Assembly (NCBI RefSeq): GCF_000819805.1
Contig: NZ_CDCE01000021.1
Location: 124,001-188,000, forward strand
Length of the DNA stretch: 64,000 bases
Reading direction: 5' to 3'
Source of the DNA: Aeromonas diversa CDC 2478-85
Lineage (GTDB): Bacteria; Pseudomonadota; Gammaproteobacteria; Enterobacterales; Aeromonadaceae
The translations under genes were made by a program, and so were the position numbers. The notes beneath the pieces were generated by a model. It was not told the DNA's origin. It saw nothing but the letters and a program-made list of their open reading frames with translations, and made no database searches. Below are positions 32,255 through 41,616 of the stretch, piece by piece; the first letter of the stretch is position 1, and each line of letters begins with the position of its first letter.

Positions 32255-33392
32255 ATGGATTAGTTTCCCCCACCGTGAGGGGGTCTGCTCACGCCAGGCC
32301 CACGCCGACTTTCCCGAGGAGGGGATCTACGAGCGGGAGCTGGGGCGCGGCGGTTTCTTCGGGCCCGCCTCCCACATCCACCATCGCCACGCCCCGACCG
32401 ACTGGGTGAGCTGGGAGGGCCCCCTGCGCCCGCGCCTGCTCGACCTCAATGGTCTCAAGGAAGAGAGCCGCGCCCTCTCTCCCTGGGTGGTGCCGGATAT
32501 CCTCAGCAACCCCCACTGCAAGATGCGAGTCTGGCGCCTCGCCGAGCCCATGCCGTTTCTGGTGCGTAACGCCGATGGGGACGAGCTGCTCTTCATCCAC
32601 GAAGGCGCGGGGGATCTCTATTGCGACTATGGGCACTTAAGCTTCTCGGAAGGGGACTACCTGCTGATCCCGCGCGGCACCATGTGGCGTCTCGAGCCGA
32701 GCGCCCCCCTGTTTGTGCTGATGATAGAGGCGACCAACGACAGCTTCCAGCTGCCGGAGAAGGGGCTGGTGGGTAACCACGCCATCTTCGATCCCGCTGC
32801 GCTCGGGGTGCCGGCCATCGACGACGCCTTCCTCGCCCAGCAGAGCGAGGAGTCCTGGTCGCTGCAAATAAAGCGCCACAGCCAGGTCTCGGTCGTCACC
32901 TGGCCCTTCAACCCGCTCGACGCCATCGGTTGGCACGGGGATCTCTGCGTGGTGCGCCTCAACTGGCGCGATATTCGTCCCCTGATGAGCCACCGTTATC
33001 ACCTGCCGCCGTCGGCTCACACCACCTTCGTGGCGAGCCGCTTCGTGGTCTGCACCTTCGTGCCGCGCCCCATCGAAAGCGATCCGGGGGCCCTCAAGGT
33101 GCCCTTCTACCACAACAACGATGACTTCGATGAGGTGCTCTTCTACCACGCGGGGGATTTCTTCAGCCGCGACAACATCGAGAAGGGCATGCTCACCTTC
33201 CACCCGGCCGGCTTCACCCATGGTCCCCATCCCAAGGCCTTCGCCGCGGGGCAGGCCTATGCCAAGAAGTTCACCGACGAGGTGGCCGTGATGCTCGACA
33301 CCCGGGATGCCCTGATGCTGGGCGAGGTGTGCGAGCGGGTTGAGAACCGGGAATACGTCAACAGCTGGCAGCGCCAGAGCAAGGAGAAATAA
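32247..33392 (+). CDS. hmgA: Homogentisate 1,2-dioxygenase
   Basis: Opens the homogentisate ring to maleylacetoacetate with oxygen and Fe(II). When it is lost, cells build up homogentisate and form brown pyomelanin. The 381-residue protein is the shorter bacterial type. Cupin-like segments contain FIHEGAGDLYCDYGHLSF and, near the end, VLFYHAGDFFSRDNIEKGMLTFHPAGFTHGPHP with the iron-binding His/Glu residues. The start overlaps the hpd stop by eight bases and fahA begins right after its stop, so translation is coupled. Confidence 0.94.
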   Translation: MRKWISFPHREGVCSRQAHADFPEEGIYERELGRGGFFGPASHIHHRHAPTDWVSWEGPLRPRLLDLNGLKEESRALSPWVVPDILSNPHCKMRVWRLAEPMPFLVRNADGDELLFIHEGAGDLYCDYGHLSFSEGDYLLIPRGTMWRLEPSAPLFVLMIEATNDSFQLPEKGLVGNHAIFDPAALGVPAIDDAFLAQQSEESWSLQIKRHSQVSVVTWPFNPLDAIGWHGDLCVVRLNWRDIRPLMSHRYHLPPSAHTTFVASRFVVCTFVPRPIESDPGALKVPFYHNNDDFDEVLFYHAGDFFSRDNIEKGMLTFHPAGFTHGPHPKAFAAGQAYAKKFTDEVAVMLDTRDALMLGEVCERVENREYVNSWQRQSKEK

Positions 33393-34382
33393 ATGAAACT
33401 GGCGACACTGAAAAATGGCCGTCGTGATGGGGAGCTGGTGGTGGTGAGCCGGGATCTGCGCCGTGCCTGCCGGGTGGGTGCGATCGTCCCGACCCTGCAG
33501 GCGGCCCTCGACGACTGGGCCATCCTGGCCCCGCGTCTGGAGCAGGTCTATCGCGCCCTGTGTGACGGCGCCGTGGCCGATGCCTTTGCGTTTGACGAGG
33601 CCCAGTGCCTCTCCCCCCTGCCGCGCGCCTATCAGTGGGCGGACGGCAGTGCCTATGTCAACCATGTGGAGCTGGTGCGAAAGGCCCGCGGCGCCGAGAT
33701 GCCCGAGAGCTTCTGGCACGATCCCCTGATGTACCAGGGGGGGAGCGACAGCTTCATCGCCCCGCGCGATCCCATCCTGATGGCCGACGAAGCCTGGGGC
33801 ATCGACTTCGAGTCCGAGGTGGCGGTCATCACAGACGACGTGCCCATGGGGGTGAGCGAGGCGGCGGCCCTCGGCCACATCAAGCTGCTGATGCTGGTTA
33901 ACGACGTGAGCCTGAGAAACCTCATTCCCGGAGAGCTCGCCAAGGGATTTGGCTTCTTCCAGTCCAAGCCGTCGAGCGCCTTCTCGCCGGTGGCGGTGAC
34001 CCCGGACGAGTTGGGGGATGCCTGGCAGGGGGGCAAGGTGCACCTCAAGCTCGAGACCTGGCTCAACAACGCCTTGTTTGGCGCCCCCGACGCCGGTGTC
34101 GACATGACGTTCGGGTTCCCCACCCTGCTTGCGCATGCCGCCCGCACCCGACCATTGGGAGCCGGGGCCATCATCGGCTCCGGGACTGTCTCCAACTACG
34201 ATCGCAGCGCCGGCGCGTCGTGCATCGCCGAGCGAAGGATGCTCGAGATCATGGATTCAGGTGCGGCTTCTACGCCTTTCCTTCGCTTTGGTGATAAAGT
34301 TGCCATCGCGATGCGAAACGAGTCCGGCGAGGAGATCTTCGGTCGCATCGAGCAGGAGGTGCGGCCCTATGAGCCGCGCTAG
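33393..34382 (+). CDS. fahA: Fumarylacetoacetate hydrolase
   Basis: Splits fumarylacetoacetate into fumarate and acetoacetate, the last step of tyrosine breakdown. The 329-residue protein is the bacterial FAA-hydrolase type: metal-site residues appear in DFESEVAVITDDVPMG (near 140) and the core continues with LMLVNDVSLRNL and GFFQSKPSSAFSPVAVTPDELG. The ATG begins directly after the hmgA stop, with AAGGAG inside the end of hmgA. The gene lies between hmgA and maiA, although maiA acts before it in the pathway. Confidence 0.95.
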   Translation: MKLATLKNGRRDGELVVVSRDLRRACRVGAIVPTLQAALDDWAILAPRLEQVYRALCDGAVADAFAFDEAQCLSPLPRAYQWADGSAYVNHVELVRKARGAEMPESFWHDPLMYQGGSDSFIAPRDPILMADEAWGIDFESEVAVITDDVPMGVSEAAALGHIKLLMLVNDVSLRNLIPGELAKGFGFFQSKPSSAFSPVAVTPDELGDAWQGGKVHLKLETWLNNALFGAPDAGVDMTFGFPTLLAHAARTRPLGAGAIIGSGTVSNYDRSAGASCIAERRMLEIMDSGAASTPFLRFGDKVAIAMRNESGEEIFGRIEQEVRPYEPR

Positions 34383-34413
34383 GGCGGGGTAGCCCGCGAC
34401 ATTGAGGTATCTT

Positions 34414-35049
34414 ATGTTGAAGCTGTATGGATATTGGCGCTCGTCTGCCTCGTTCCGGGTGCGGATCGTGTTGGGGCTCAAGGGGATTGCCTATGAACAG
34501 ATTCCTGTGAATCTGCGGACGGGGGAGCAGGGAGAGAAGAGCTACCGCCGTCTCAATCCTCAGGGGCTGGTGCCCTTTCTGGTGGACGGAGACTGGGGTC
34601 TGGGCCAGTCGGTGGCCATCATGGAGTATCTGGACGAGACCTATCCGGCCTATCCGCTGCTCCCCTCGCTCCCGCAGGAGCGGGCGCGGGTACGCCAGAT
34701 TGTCGGCATGATCGCCTGTGACGTGCACCCCCTCAATAACCTGCGGGTGCTCAACTACCTCGAGAGCGAGCTCGGGGTGCGCCCACCGCAGCAGGAGACC
34801 TGGTACCTTCACTGGATCCGCGAGACCTTCCACGCCCTCGAGCAGATGCTGTCGGCCTGCAGCGGTATCTATTGTGTGGGTGACGAGGTGACCCTGGCGG
34901 ATTGCATGCTGGTGCCCCAGGTCTACAATGCCCGTCGCTACAACATGGATATCTCCGAGTTTCCCAATATCCAGCGGATCCATGATAACTGCATGGCCCT
35001 GCAGGCGTTCGCCGACGCCGCCCCCGAGCGGCAGCCAGACGCCCAGTAA
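34414..35049 (+). CDS. maiA: Maleylacetoacetate isomerase (GST zeta class)
   Basis: Glutathione-dependent cis-trans isomerase that makes fumarylacetoacetate for FahA. The 211-residue protein has the zeta-class GST active-site motif SSASFRVRI near residue 10 (YWRSSASFRVR), the thioredoxin-like domain with VPFLVDGDWGLGQSVAIMEYLDE, and an all-helical C-terminal domain. The ATG at 34414 has GAGG 6 bases upstream and gives the family start MLKLYGYWRSS. It is the last gene of hpd-hmgA-fahA-maiA and is followed by a terminator. Confidence 0.95.
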   Translation: MLKLYGYWRSSASFRVRIVLGLKGIAYEQIPVNLRTGEQGEKSYRRLNPQGLVPFLVDGDWGLGQSVAIMEYLDETYPAYPLLPSLPQERARVRQIVGMIACDVHPLNNLRVLNYLESELGVRPPQQETWYLHWIRETFHALEQMLSACSGIYCVGDEVTLADCMLVPQVYNARRYNMDISEFPNIQRIHDNCMALQAFADAAPERQPDAQ

Positions 35050-35068
35050 TGAGTGCACTTTCACGCGA

Positions 35069-35094
35069 GCGGGGCCATAGGGCCCCGCCGTTTT
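35069..35094 (+). terminator. Rho-independent terminator of the homogentisate operon
   Basis: An 8-bp stem (GCGGGGCC with GGCCCCGC), tetraloop ATAG and TTTT run follow maiA by 19 bases. Confidence 0.85.
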
Positions 35095-35172
35095 ATCTCA
35101 CATTCCCGCCGTTCGCCCCTTGCCAGTGGGCTCCTCTCTTTGTAACGTCGTTGCGCCAGCAAGGAGGGATCT

Positions 35173-36183
35173 ATGCGTTTTATCGATTTACGAAGTGATA
35201 CGGTCACCCAGCCCACCGACGACATGCGTCGGGTGATGCTCCATGCCCCTGTGGGAGATGATGTCTACGGGGAGGATCCAAGCGTCAACCAGCTGGAAGT
35301 CTATGCCGCCGAGCTGCTCGGCAAGGAGGCTGCCCTGTTCGTGCCGAGCGGCACCATGTCCAACTTGCTCGGCGTCATGAGCCACTGTCAGCGCGGTGAG
35401 GCGGCGCTGGTCGGTAGTCATGCCCACATCCACCGCTATGAGGCGGGCGGCAGTGCCGTGCTCGGCTCTGTGGTGTTGCAGGCCATTGCCATGCAGGCAG
35501 ATGGCCAGCTGCCGTTGGCGGCCCTGCAGGCGGCGGTGGCGCCTGACGATGCCCACTTCGCTCAGGCGCGCCTGGTGTGCCTCGAGAACACCCACAACGG
35601 ACGCGTGCTGTCGGCGGACTATCTCGCCGAGGTGACCGCCTGGGCTAAAGGGCAGGGGCTCTCGCTGCATCTGGACGGCGCACGCCTGTTCAATGCGGCC
35701 GTCGCCAGCGGCCGCTCGGCGCGCGAGATAGCCGCGCCTTTCGATTCTGTCTCTATCTGCCTCTCCAAGGGGTTGGGTGCCCCCGTGGGCTCCGTGCTGG
35801 TGGGGTCGCAGGCGCTGATCGCCCGGGCGCGCCGCCTGCGCAAGATGGTCGGGGGTGGCATGCGCCAGGCCGGTATGCTGGCGGCGGCGGGTCAGTTCGC
35901 GCTCGAGCACCATGTGGCGCGGCTGGCGGACGATCACCGCCGCGCCGCACGGTTGGCCGAGGGGCTGGCGGCGATCCCCGGTGTCGAGGTGGAGAGTGCC
36001 CAGACCAATATGCTGTTCCTGCGCATCGCCGGGCGCGATCTGGCCGAGGTGAGCGCCTTTATGCGCGAGCGCGGCATCCTCTGTTCGGGGTATGGGCTCT
36101 TGCGGCTGGTGACCCATCTGCAGATCAGCGACGACGATGTGGAGGAGGTGATCGACGCCTTCACCGAGTTGCTGGAGGGGTAA
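35173..36183 (+). CDS. ltaE: Low-specificity L-threonine aldolase
   Basis: PLP enzyme that cleaves L-threonine and L-allo-threonine to glycine and acetaldehyde. The 336-residue protein has the fold-type I pattern of Lta[13 protein letters not shown] at the start, [26 protein letters not shown] and the PLP lysine in [14 protein letters not shown] (near residue 200). AAGGAGG lies before the ATG. It stands alone between terminators, so it is probably its own transcript. Confidence 0.95.
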   Translation: MRFIDLRSDTVTQPTDDMRRVMLHAPVGDDVYGEDPSVNQLEVYAAELLGKEAALFVPSGTMSNLLGVMSHCQRGEAALVGSHAHIHRYEAGGSAVLGSVVLQAIAMQADGQLPLAALQAAVAPDDAHFAQARLVCLENTHNGRVLSADYLAEVTAWAKGQGLSLHLDGARLFNAAVASGRSAREIAAPFDSVSICLSKGLGAPVGSVLVGSQALIARARRLRKMVGGGMRQAGMLAAAGQFALEHHVARLADDHRRAARLAEGLAAIPGVEVESAQTNMLFLRIAGRDLAEVSAFMRERGILCSGYGLLRLVTHLQISDDDVEEVIDAFTELLEG

Positions 36184-36188
36184 AGAGG

Positions 36189-36213
36189 AGGGGCGCCGAT
36201 GGCGCCCCTTTCT
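36189..36213. terminator. Terminator between convergent ltaE and PAS gene
   Basis: A 9-bp stem (AGGGGCGCC with GGCGCCCCT), three-base loop and a short T-rich tail lie just after ltaE. It reaches the end of the leftward PAS gene. Confidence 0.75.
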
Positions 36214-36634
36214 ATTGTTGGCTGGCCAGCATGGCCTCGTCGGTGACGTCGTAGATCATGATGGCGATGTGGCTCACCTGACCACCGAAGTCGGCGAGCG
36301 GTACCAGCGTCAGATTCTGGAACATGTGCGGCGCCGCCCCGGTGATGGGGCGGTAGTTGGAGAAACGCAGCAGGTAGGGTTTCTGCTCCCAGGTGCTGAA
36401 GGCGCGGTTGTTGAGCTTGAAGACCATGTTGGCCTTGCGTTCGAGCCACTTGCGGTCCACTTCGGGGAACAGCTCGAACAGGTTGCCGTCGCGCACCTCG
36501 TGGGTGAAGCGGCCGCTGTGACTCTCCATAAAGCCGTTCCATACCTGGATCTTGAAGTCGCGGTCCAGCACCACCAGGCCCACATCCAGATTCTGGACAA
36601 TGTTCATCAACCAGTGAAATTCCCTGATATCCAT
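36212..36634 (-). CDS. Single PAS-domain protein
   Basis: The 140-residue protein is one PAS sensor domain with no output domain. It has a typical PAS core: IVQNLDVGLVVLDRDFKIQVWNGFMESHSG (residues 12-41), GNLFELFPEVDRKWLERK, and closing strands with IAIMIYDVTDEAML. PAS domains bind small ligands or heme or mediate protein contacts; the ligand is unknown. Its start lies 8 bases after the stop of the CheC-type response regulator gene, so the two are probably cotranscribed and work together. Confidence 0.8.
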   Translation of the reverse strand: MDIREFHWLMNIVQNLDVGLVVLDRDFKIQVWNGFMESHSGRFTHEVRDGNLFELFPEVDRKWLERKANMVFKLNNRAFSTWEQKPYLLRFSNYRPITGAAPHMFQNLTLVPLADFGGQVSHIAIMIYDVTDEAMLASQQ

Positions 36635-36642
36635 GGCGGCTC

Positions 36643-37665
36643 CTACAGCATGTGCATGATCTTGTTGTTCATGGTGGTGATGGAATCCTCGGTGAACAGC
36701 AGCAGCAGGTCACACTGGACGGCGTACCCTTCCACCCGATAGTTGATCTCGATGGCCAGGGTACGGCGCCAACGGCTCTGGTTGGTGTGGATGAGCTCCT
36801 TGATGGGCCTGTGCTGGCCCAGTACCACGGGATGGCCCTGGCTGAAGGGGGTGTCGAGCTGCTCGGCATACCCCCGCAAGAAGGCCCCAATCAGCACGTT
36901 GGCGGTGTCCATCAGCAGCTCCAGCTCGGCGCGGCGATCCAGCGCTCCCTCCATCTTCATCAGCCGGGCCAGGTCGTTGAAGCTGGAGTCGTGGAACAGG
37001 AGCAGCGCCTCACCGGCGATACCGGCCCCGATAAAGCCCTGGCAGACGGCGGAGAGGGTGTCTTGATCGGCAGCCGCATTGAGCGCCATGTGCAGTTCCG
37101 ACACTTCCAGGACGTTGACGTTGGGGATGGGGAGCACGATGAAAGCGTCGAGCAGGCGCGCCAGCAGGTCTGCCGCCTGACCCATGGCCACGTTGGCGAT
37201 CTCCTGATAGGCGTCCCGTGTCTCGGGACCCAACAGCAGGCCGCTACTCTCTTGAGGCCTCGCTTCCTCTTGTACCACTGCGGGGGCGGGGGGCTGGCCG
37301 CCCGGTTGCCACAGACCGTGCTGGCGAAGCAGGGCCGCTATCTGCTCGGCCGTCGCCGGTTTCTTGATAAAGTCGATGGCACCCAGGCTCATCACCTTCT
37401 GGTGCGCCTCGGGTTGAATATCACCCGAGACCACGATCACCTTGGACTTGATCCCCTCGCGCTTGAGGGCCTCCAACACGCCATACCCGTCGAGCTCGGG
37501 CATGGTGAGGTCGAGAAAGATCACCTCACCGTGCCCCATCAATATCTGCTCCACCCCGGCCACACCGTGCTCGGCAAAGTGCACTGTCACCGGCCAGTCC
37601 GGGGGGAGTGCCCGGGCCATCTGCTTGCGGGCGAACCCCGAGTCGTCACAAATCAATACATTCAT
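36643..37665 (-). CDS. Response regulator with CheC-like output domain
   Basis: The 340-residue protein has an N-terminal receiver domain: acidic pair Asp7-Asp8, phosphate acceptor Asp52 in VIFLDLTMPELDG and Lys101 or 102 in DFIKKPA. A Pro/Gln-rich linker (120-145) leads to a CheC/CheX-like domain (about 150-335, with IANVAMGQAADLLARLL and LLMDTANVLIGAFLRGYAEQ). CheC-type proteins dephosphorylate CheY or bind chemotaxis parts, so a phosphorylation-controlled CheY phosphatase is likely. The ATG at 37665 follows AGGGATAA. The frame open upstream overlaps the next LysR gene. The PAS protein follows in the same unit. No cognate kinase is seen nearby. Confidence 0.85.
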   Translation of the reverse strand: MNVLICDDSGFARKQMARALPPDWPVTVHFAEHGVAGVEQILMGHGEVIFLDLTMPELDGYGVLEALKREGIKSKVIVVSGDIQPEAHQKVMSLGAIDFIKKPATAEQIAALLRQHGLWQPGGQPPAPAVVQEEARPQESSGLLLGPETRDAYQEIANVAMGQAADLLARLLDAFIVLPIPNVNVLEVSELHMALNAAADQDTLSAVCQGFIGAGIAGEALLLFHDSSFNDLARLMKMEGALDRRAELELLMDTANVLIGAFLRGYAEQLDTPFSQGHPVVLGQHRPIKELIHTNQSRWRRTLAIEINYRVEGYAVQCDLLLLFTEDSITTMNNKIMHML

Positions 37666-37735
37666 GGTTATCCCTGATTGGCGGAGAGGGGGCGTTATAT
37701 TAGTGTGGCCAGCCATCGCCGGGGCGCAACCCGGA

Positions 37736-38629
37736 TCAGACGGGTTGGTTATAGCGCAGTGCCCGCTTGTGGATGAACTCCTCGAGCAGGCGTACCCGCA
37801 GAGGAGCGAAGTCAGGGTTGTTGACCAGCAGGTGGAAGGCTCGCTCTCCGGCGCGCCAGTCGGGTAATACAGGTACCAGCTGCCCGCGCTTGAGGCGATT
37901 TTGTGCCGAATGCCGTGGCGCATTGATGATCCCCAGGTGGTTGCAGGCAGCCAGCACGGCCGCCTGGGACTGGCTGACCGAGAGGCGGCCCGGTTGATTG
38001 ATGTCGACCGTCTCGCCATCGCTGTGGCGCAGCTGCCAAGTGGAGTAGGGCCAGCAGTAGATCAGGGCGTGATCGATCAGCTGATGGGGATGGCTCGGGG
38101 TGCCATGCTGCTCCAGATAGAGCGGCGAGGCATAGAGGGCATACTGGATCTTGCCGAGGCTGCGGGCATGGGCGACCCGTTTGGGCAGATCACCACTGAA
38201 GAGCACCAGATCCCACTGGCTGTCGAAGAGCTGCTGGTGGTCGTTGGTCTGCTCCAGCTCGAAGCGGATCTGGGGATAGGCCCGGCTGAATTCGGCCAGC
38301 AAGTCGATGAGCAGGGTATTGGAGACCGAGATAGGGGCGGCGAGCTTGATAAGCCCCCCCAGCTCCTGCTTGTTGCAGTGGATCTCGCCCGTGGCCTGCT
38401 CCAGCTGCTGCAGCGGGCCGCACAATCGCTGATAGTAATGGAGGCCCTCGTCGGTCAGACGCAGCTTGCGCGTGGAGCGATGCAGCAGTGGTGTGCCCAA
38501 CTGCTCTTCCAACTGGGTAATACGACGACTGATGGTCGCGGTCGGGATATCCAGGGCGGCGGCCGCATGGGAGAAGCCTCCCTCCTGAATGACCTTGACG
38601 AACAGATAAAACTCTTCGATGTGCTTCAT
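37736..38629 (-). CDS. LysR-family transcriptional regulator
   Basis: A 297-residue LysR-type regulator with the N-terminal winged helix (residues 1-60: FYLFVKVIQEGGFSHAAAALDIPTATISRRITQLEEQLG) and a substrate-binding domain of the periplasmic-binding fold (from about 88). It belongs to the group where the recognition loop reads ATISRRI. The inducer and targets are unknown. It is upstream of the CheC-type response regulator gene by 70 bases in the same direction, but whether it controls that unit cannot be said. The start is set at the first ATG, MKHIEEF; the ribosome site is weak. Confidence 0.85.
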   Translation of the reverse strand: MKHIEEFYLFVKVIQEGGFSHAAAALDIPTATISRRITQLEEQLGTPLLHRSTRKLRLTDEGLHYYQRLCGPLQQLEQATGEIHCNKQELGGLIKLAAPISVSNTLLIDLLAEFSRAYPQIRFELEQTNDHQQLFDSQWDLVLFSGDLPKRVAHARSLGKIQYALYASPLYLEQHGTPSHPHQLIDHALIYCWPYSTWQLRHSDGETVDINQPGRLSVSQSQAAVLAACNHLGIINAPRHSAQNRLKRGQLVPVLPDWRAGERAFHLLVNNPDFAPLRVRLLEEFIHKRALRYNQPV

Positions 38630-38704
38630 GGGCAACAACAATCAAATGCACCAAACGGCTGAATCTAGGTTTTCAGGTTACCCTTGGCAAGCATTAACTG
38701 GCTT

Positions 38705-39388
38705 TTAATTGATCTGGGGAAGGGTGCGCTGGTAGTCGCGCAGCAACCGGAGGAAGTCGTCCGGCTCCCGATCCAGGCTGCCTTCTGGGAGCAGCAGATC
38801 GAGGCCGGTGAGGATCCTTAGCCGGGCCATGCGGTTGGCAAACATGGCCACTACCCCGTGATAGAGGCGCCCGTTGGCGGAGCGGTAGTGGCTATCTTCA
38901 AACAACTCCTCCTCGAGCAAGCATCCGCCGCTGTCACATTCCTGCTCGTGATGGAGTAACGCGATGAGCAGCGAGCGCTGCTCGGTCAGCAGGTGCACGG
39001 CAAGCCTGGGTGTGACCCACGTCAAAAATTCGTCATAATTGTGAATGCGAATGCCGATATAAGGAAGAGGGTGCCATGTAAGCCCTTTTCTAACCGACGG
39101 GCGGTCAAAGCGTTGAATGTTTCGCCATTTGAGTACCCATCCACCCCATTTATGGTGATATTGCAGGCAATCGTGGCACAAAGAGAGGCTCACTCTGGGC
39201 TCGAGCAACTTGAGAAGACCGATGAATGTGCAGCATACACCGACCAGTAACAGGCTGATAACGGCCACAATAAGTTGTTCTTCGAGAAAAAAAAGTATAA
39301 AAATCATGATGCTGGTAACGAGCAGACCAAGCAGGGTCAAAGAGATCCCGTTTCGCTTCGTCAGGGGGGAAATGTGTAGGGTCGTCAT
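38705..39388 (-). CDS. Predicted membrane protein, DUF2982-like
   Basis: The 227-residue protein has two close N-terminal membrane helices (about residues 13-35 and 40-60), then a soluble domain with CHDCLQYHHKWGGWVLKWRNIQRFD and a Cys-containing CDSGGCLLEEELFEDSHYRS segment. It resembles the DUF2982 family seen in Vibrio, Shewanella and Aeromonas (assignment from memory). The function is unknown. It is divergent from the GGDEF-EAL gene with 110 bases between them. The 5' half of the gene has noticeably lower GC than its neighbours. Confidence 0.75.
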   Translation of the reverse strand: MTTLHISPLTKRNGISLTLLGLLVTSIMIFILFFLEEQLIVAVISLLLVGVCCTFIGLLKLLEPRVSLSLCHDCLQYHHKWGGWVLKWRNIQRFDRPSVRKGLTWHPLPYIGIRIHNYDEFLTWVTPRLAVHLLTEQRSLLIALLHHEQECDSGGCLLEEELFEDSHYRSANGRLYHGVVAMFANRMARLRILTGLDLLLPEGSLDREPDDFLRLLRDYQRTLPQIN

Positions 39389-39498
39389 GGCAGACCTCTT
39401 TCTACCAGGTATCTAAACACTAATGCGTGATTGCCCCATGTGCCAGACATGGGGACCTATCCCACTGTGCTGGCGCCGACTTACATGACACATCGATA

Positions 39499-41478
39499 AT
39501 GCCGTTTGACGAAAGAAGTTTGAGCACGCTGGATCTGCTGCATACGCCAATCTGGATCTATGACATTCAGGAACACCGTATTTTTTGGGCCAATCAGGCG
39601 GCGCTTGCGGTCTGGGAGGCCGACTCCCTCGCCGAGCTCCAGCAGCGCGATTTCTCCCTTGAAATGGCTCCCGCCGTTGACCTCCTGTTGCAGCGCTATC
39701 TGCGTGAGTTCCAGAGTGGACGCAGTTTCTGCGAGTGGTGGAGCATCTCCCCCAAGGGGATCAGTAAAAAGGTCTATCTGCGTCTCTCGGGCATCGAGAT
39801 TGCCGAACGGCTGATGATGGTCGGTGAGGCGGTGCTCGATGCTGAAACCCTGAGTCACGAGGCGGCCATGGTGCAGGGAGACACCCTCGCCTGCCTGTTT
39901 GACGACAGGGGAGAGCTCATCAGCGCCAACCACTACTTCCAGAAGTGTTTCGGCACCCAGATCCGCGAGCTCAATCAGCTGTACGGGGGGGGCGACGAGC
40001 ACTTCTACCGTAAGCTGAGGCTTAAGGAGGAGCTGGTGTGTGAGGGGGAGGCGCGGACGGCCAAAGGGATGCGTTGGTTCCAATTGCAGTTTAGGTATGT
40101 GCAGCAACGCTCACAGATCCTGCTCACCCTGCGCGACATTACCGCCCGCAAGCTCGAAGAGCTGGAGCATCGCCATCTCGCCCGACATGACTACATGACA
40201 GGCCTGCTCAACCGCTATGGGTTGATGAAGTCCCTGGAGGTCAACTGCAGCATGGGCGCGCGTTTTGCTCTGCTCTTCATGGATCTCGACAACTTCAAGC
40301 TGGTCAACGACAACTTCGGTCATCGTGCCGGAGATCGCCTGCTGGAGCGGGTGGCGGGTCGCCTCAAGGAGATCTGCCCCTCCGATGTAGAGCTGGCGCG
40401 CCTCGGGGGAGACGAGTTTACGGCGCTGGTGCCGCTGGGAGGCGACACCGAGCGCGCGCACCGCTTCGCCGACCTCATGCTGGAGCAGATGGCCAGGCCC
40501 TTTAGCCTGAGTGGTTTGCCCGAGGTGACGATCGGGGGGAGTATCGGCATAGCCCTCTACCCCGACGACGCCGATGATGGGGATAACCTCATCACGCGCG
40601 CCGATATGGCCATGTATCAGGCCAAGCACCTCGGCCGCTTCACCTGGCAGCGCTTTACGCCTAACCTGCAGCATTCGCTGCATCGCAAACTGACCGTCAA
40701 ACAGTTTCTGGCCAAGGCGGCCGGGCGAGGGGAGCTCTCCCTGGCCTTTCAGCCCAAGGTCGATCTGCGCTCGTCGCGGGTCATCGGATGTGAGGTATTG
40801 CTGCGCTGGCACAGTCCCATTCTGGGCCAGGTCTCGCCGGCCGAGTTTATCCCGCTGGCCGAGGAGATGGGGCTGATCCGGGAGCTGGGAGAGTGGGTGC
40901 TGCGTTCGGCCTTGTCCCAGATGGTGAGCTGGCGCGAGCGATTCGGTCTGGCCATGCCGCTGGCGGTCAACCTATCGGGCATGCAGATTTCTGCCGATCT
41001 GCCGGCCTGGGTGGCGGCCGAGTTGGCACGCCACGGCATCGCCCCCCAACTGCTGACGCTGGAGTTGACCGAAACCGTGTTGATGGTGGACATGGAGGGG
41101 ACGCGCAAGGTGTTCGAAGCGCTGGGCGAGTTGGGCGTTAACATCTCCATCGATGATTTTGGTACCGGTTACTCCTCCCTGTCCTACCTCAACTGCCTGC
41201 CCATCAACGAGATCAAGCTGGATCGCTCCTTCGTGGTTGGCCTCAATCTGCCGGTGATCCGGGCGACGGCCGCCATGGCGGCGAGTCTGGGGCTGGATAT
41301 CATAGCGGAAGGGGTCGAAACCGATGAAGAGTTGGTCGAGCTCAGGGCTCAGGGATGTCACCGTATTCAGGGTTATCTCATCAGCCATCCGCTCACGGCG
41401 GCAGAGCTTGAGGCGAAGGGGTTCATGGTTGAGAGCGATGCCGGCAACTTCACCATCGACGCTTTCAATGGGTGTTAA
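39499..41478 (+). CDS. PAS-GGDEF-EAL protein (cyclic-di-GMP turnover)
   Basis: The 659-residue protein has one or two PAS-like sensor regions (about 10-210), a GGDEF domain with intact GGDEF at 303-307 and an EAL domain whose signature reads EVL (432-434). Other EAL blocks, LELTETVLM and DDFGTGYSSL, are intact, so phosphodiesterase activity is plausible. The usual RxxD inhibitory site before GGDEF is missing (PSDV at that place). It lacks membrane helices, so it is cytoplasmic. The ATG at 39499 is tentative: there is no good ribosome site and a GTG at 39427 is in frame. Confidence 0.88.
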   Translation: MPFDERSLSTLDLLHTPIWIYDIQEHRIFWANQAALAVWEADSLAELQQRDFSLEMAPAVDLLLQRYLREFQSGRSFCEWWSISPKGISKKVYLRLSGIEIAERLMMVGEAVLDAETLSHEAAMVQGDTLACLFDDRGELISANHYFQKCFGTQIRELNQLYGGGDEHFYRKLRLKEELVCEGEARTAKGMRWFQLQFRYVQQRSQILLTLRDITARKLEELEHRHLARHDYMTGLLNRYGLMKSLEVNCSMGARFALLFMDLDNFKLVNDNFGHRAGDRLLERVAGRLKEICPSDVELARLGGDEFTALVPLGGDTERAHRFADLMLEQMARPFSLSGLPEVTIGGSIGIALYPDDADDGDNLITRADMAMYQAKHLGRFTWQRFTPNLQHSLHRKLTVKQFLAKAAGRGELSLAFQPKVDLRSSRVIGCEVLLRWHSPILGQVSPAEFIPLAEEMGLIRELGEWVLRSALSQMVSWRERFGLAMPLAVNLSGMQISADLPAWVAAELARHGIAPQLLTLELTETVLMVDMEGTRKVFEALGELGVNISIDDFGTGYSSLSYLNCLPINEIKLDRSFVVGLNLPVIRATAAMAASLGLDIIAEGVETDEELVELRAQGCHRIQGYLISHPLTAAELEAKGFMVESDAGNFTIDAFNGC

Positions 41479-41616
41479 GCCTGTCTTTTGTCACAATAGT
41501 GGTTTTTTGTATCGTAATATTGCACTGATTTGAGCGTTATCATTATTAATCATGGATTGAAATTGGTACTCTCCCTGCTCCTTTATTTGTTTCACATCGT
41601 CATGGAGTAAGGATCG

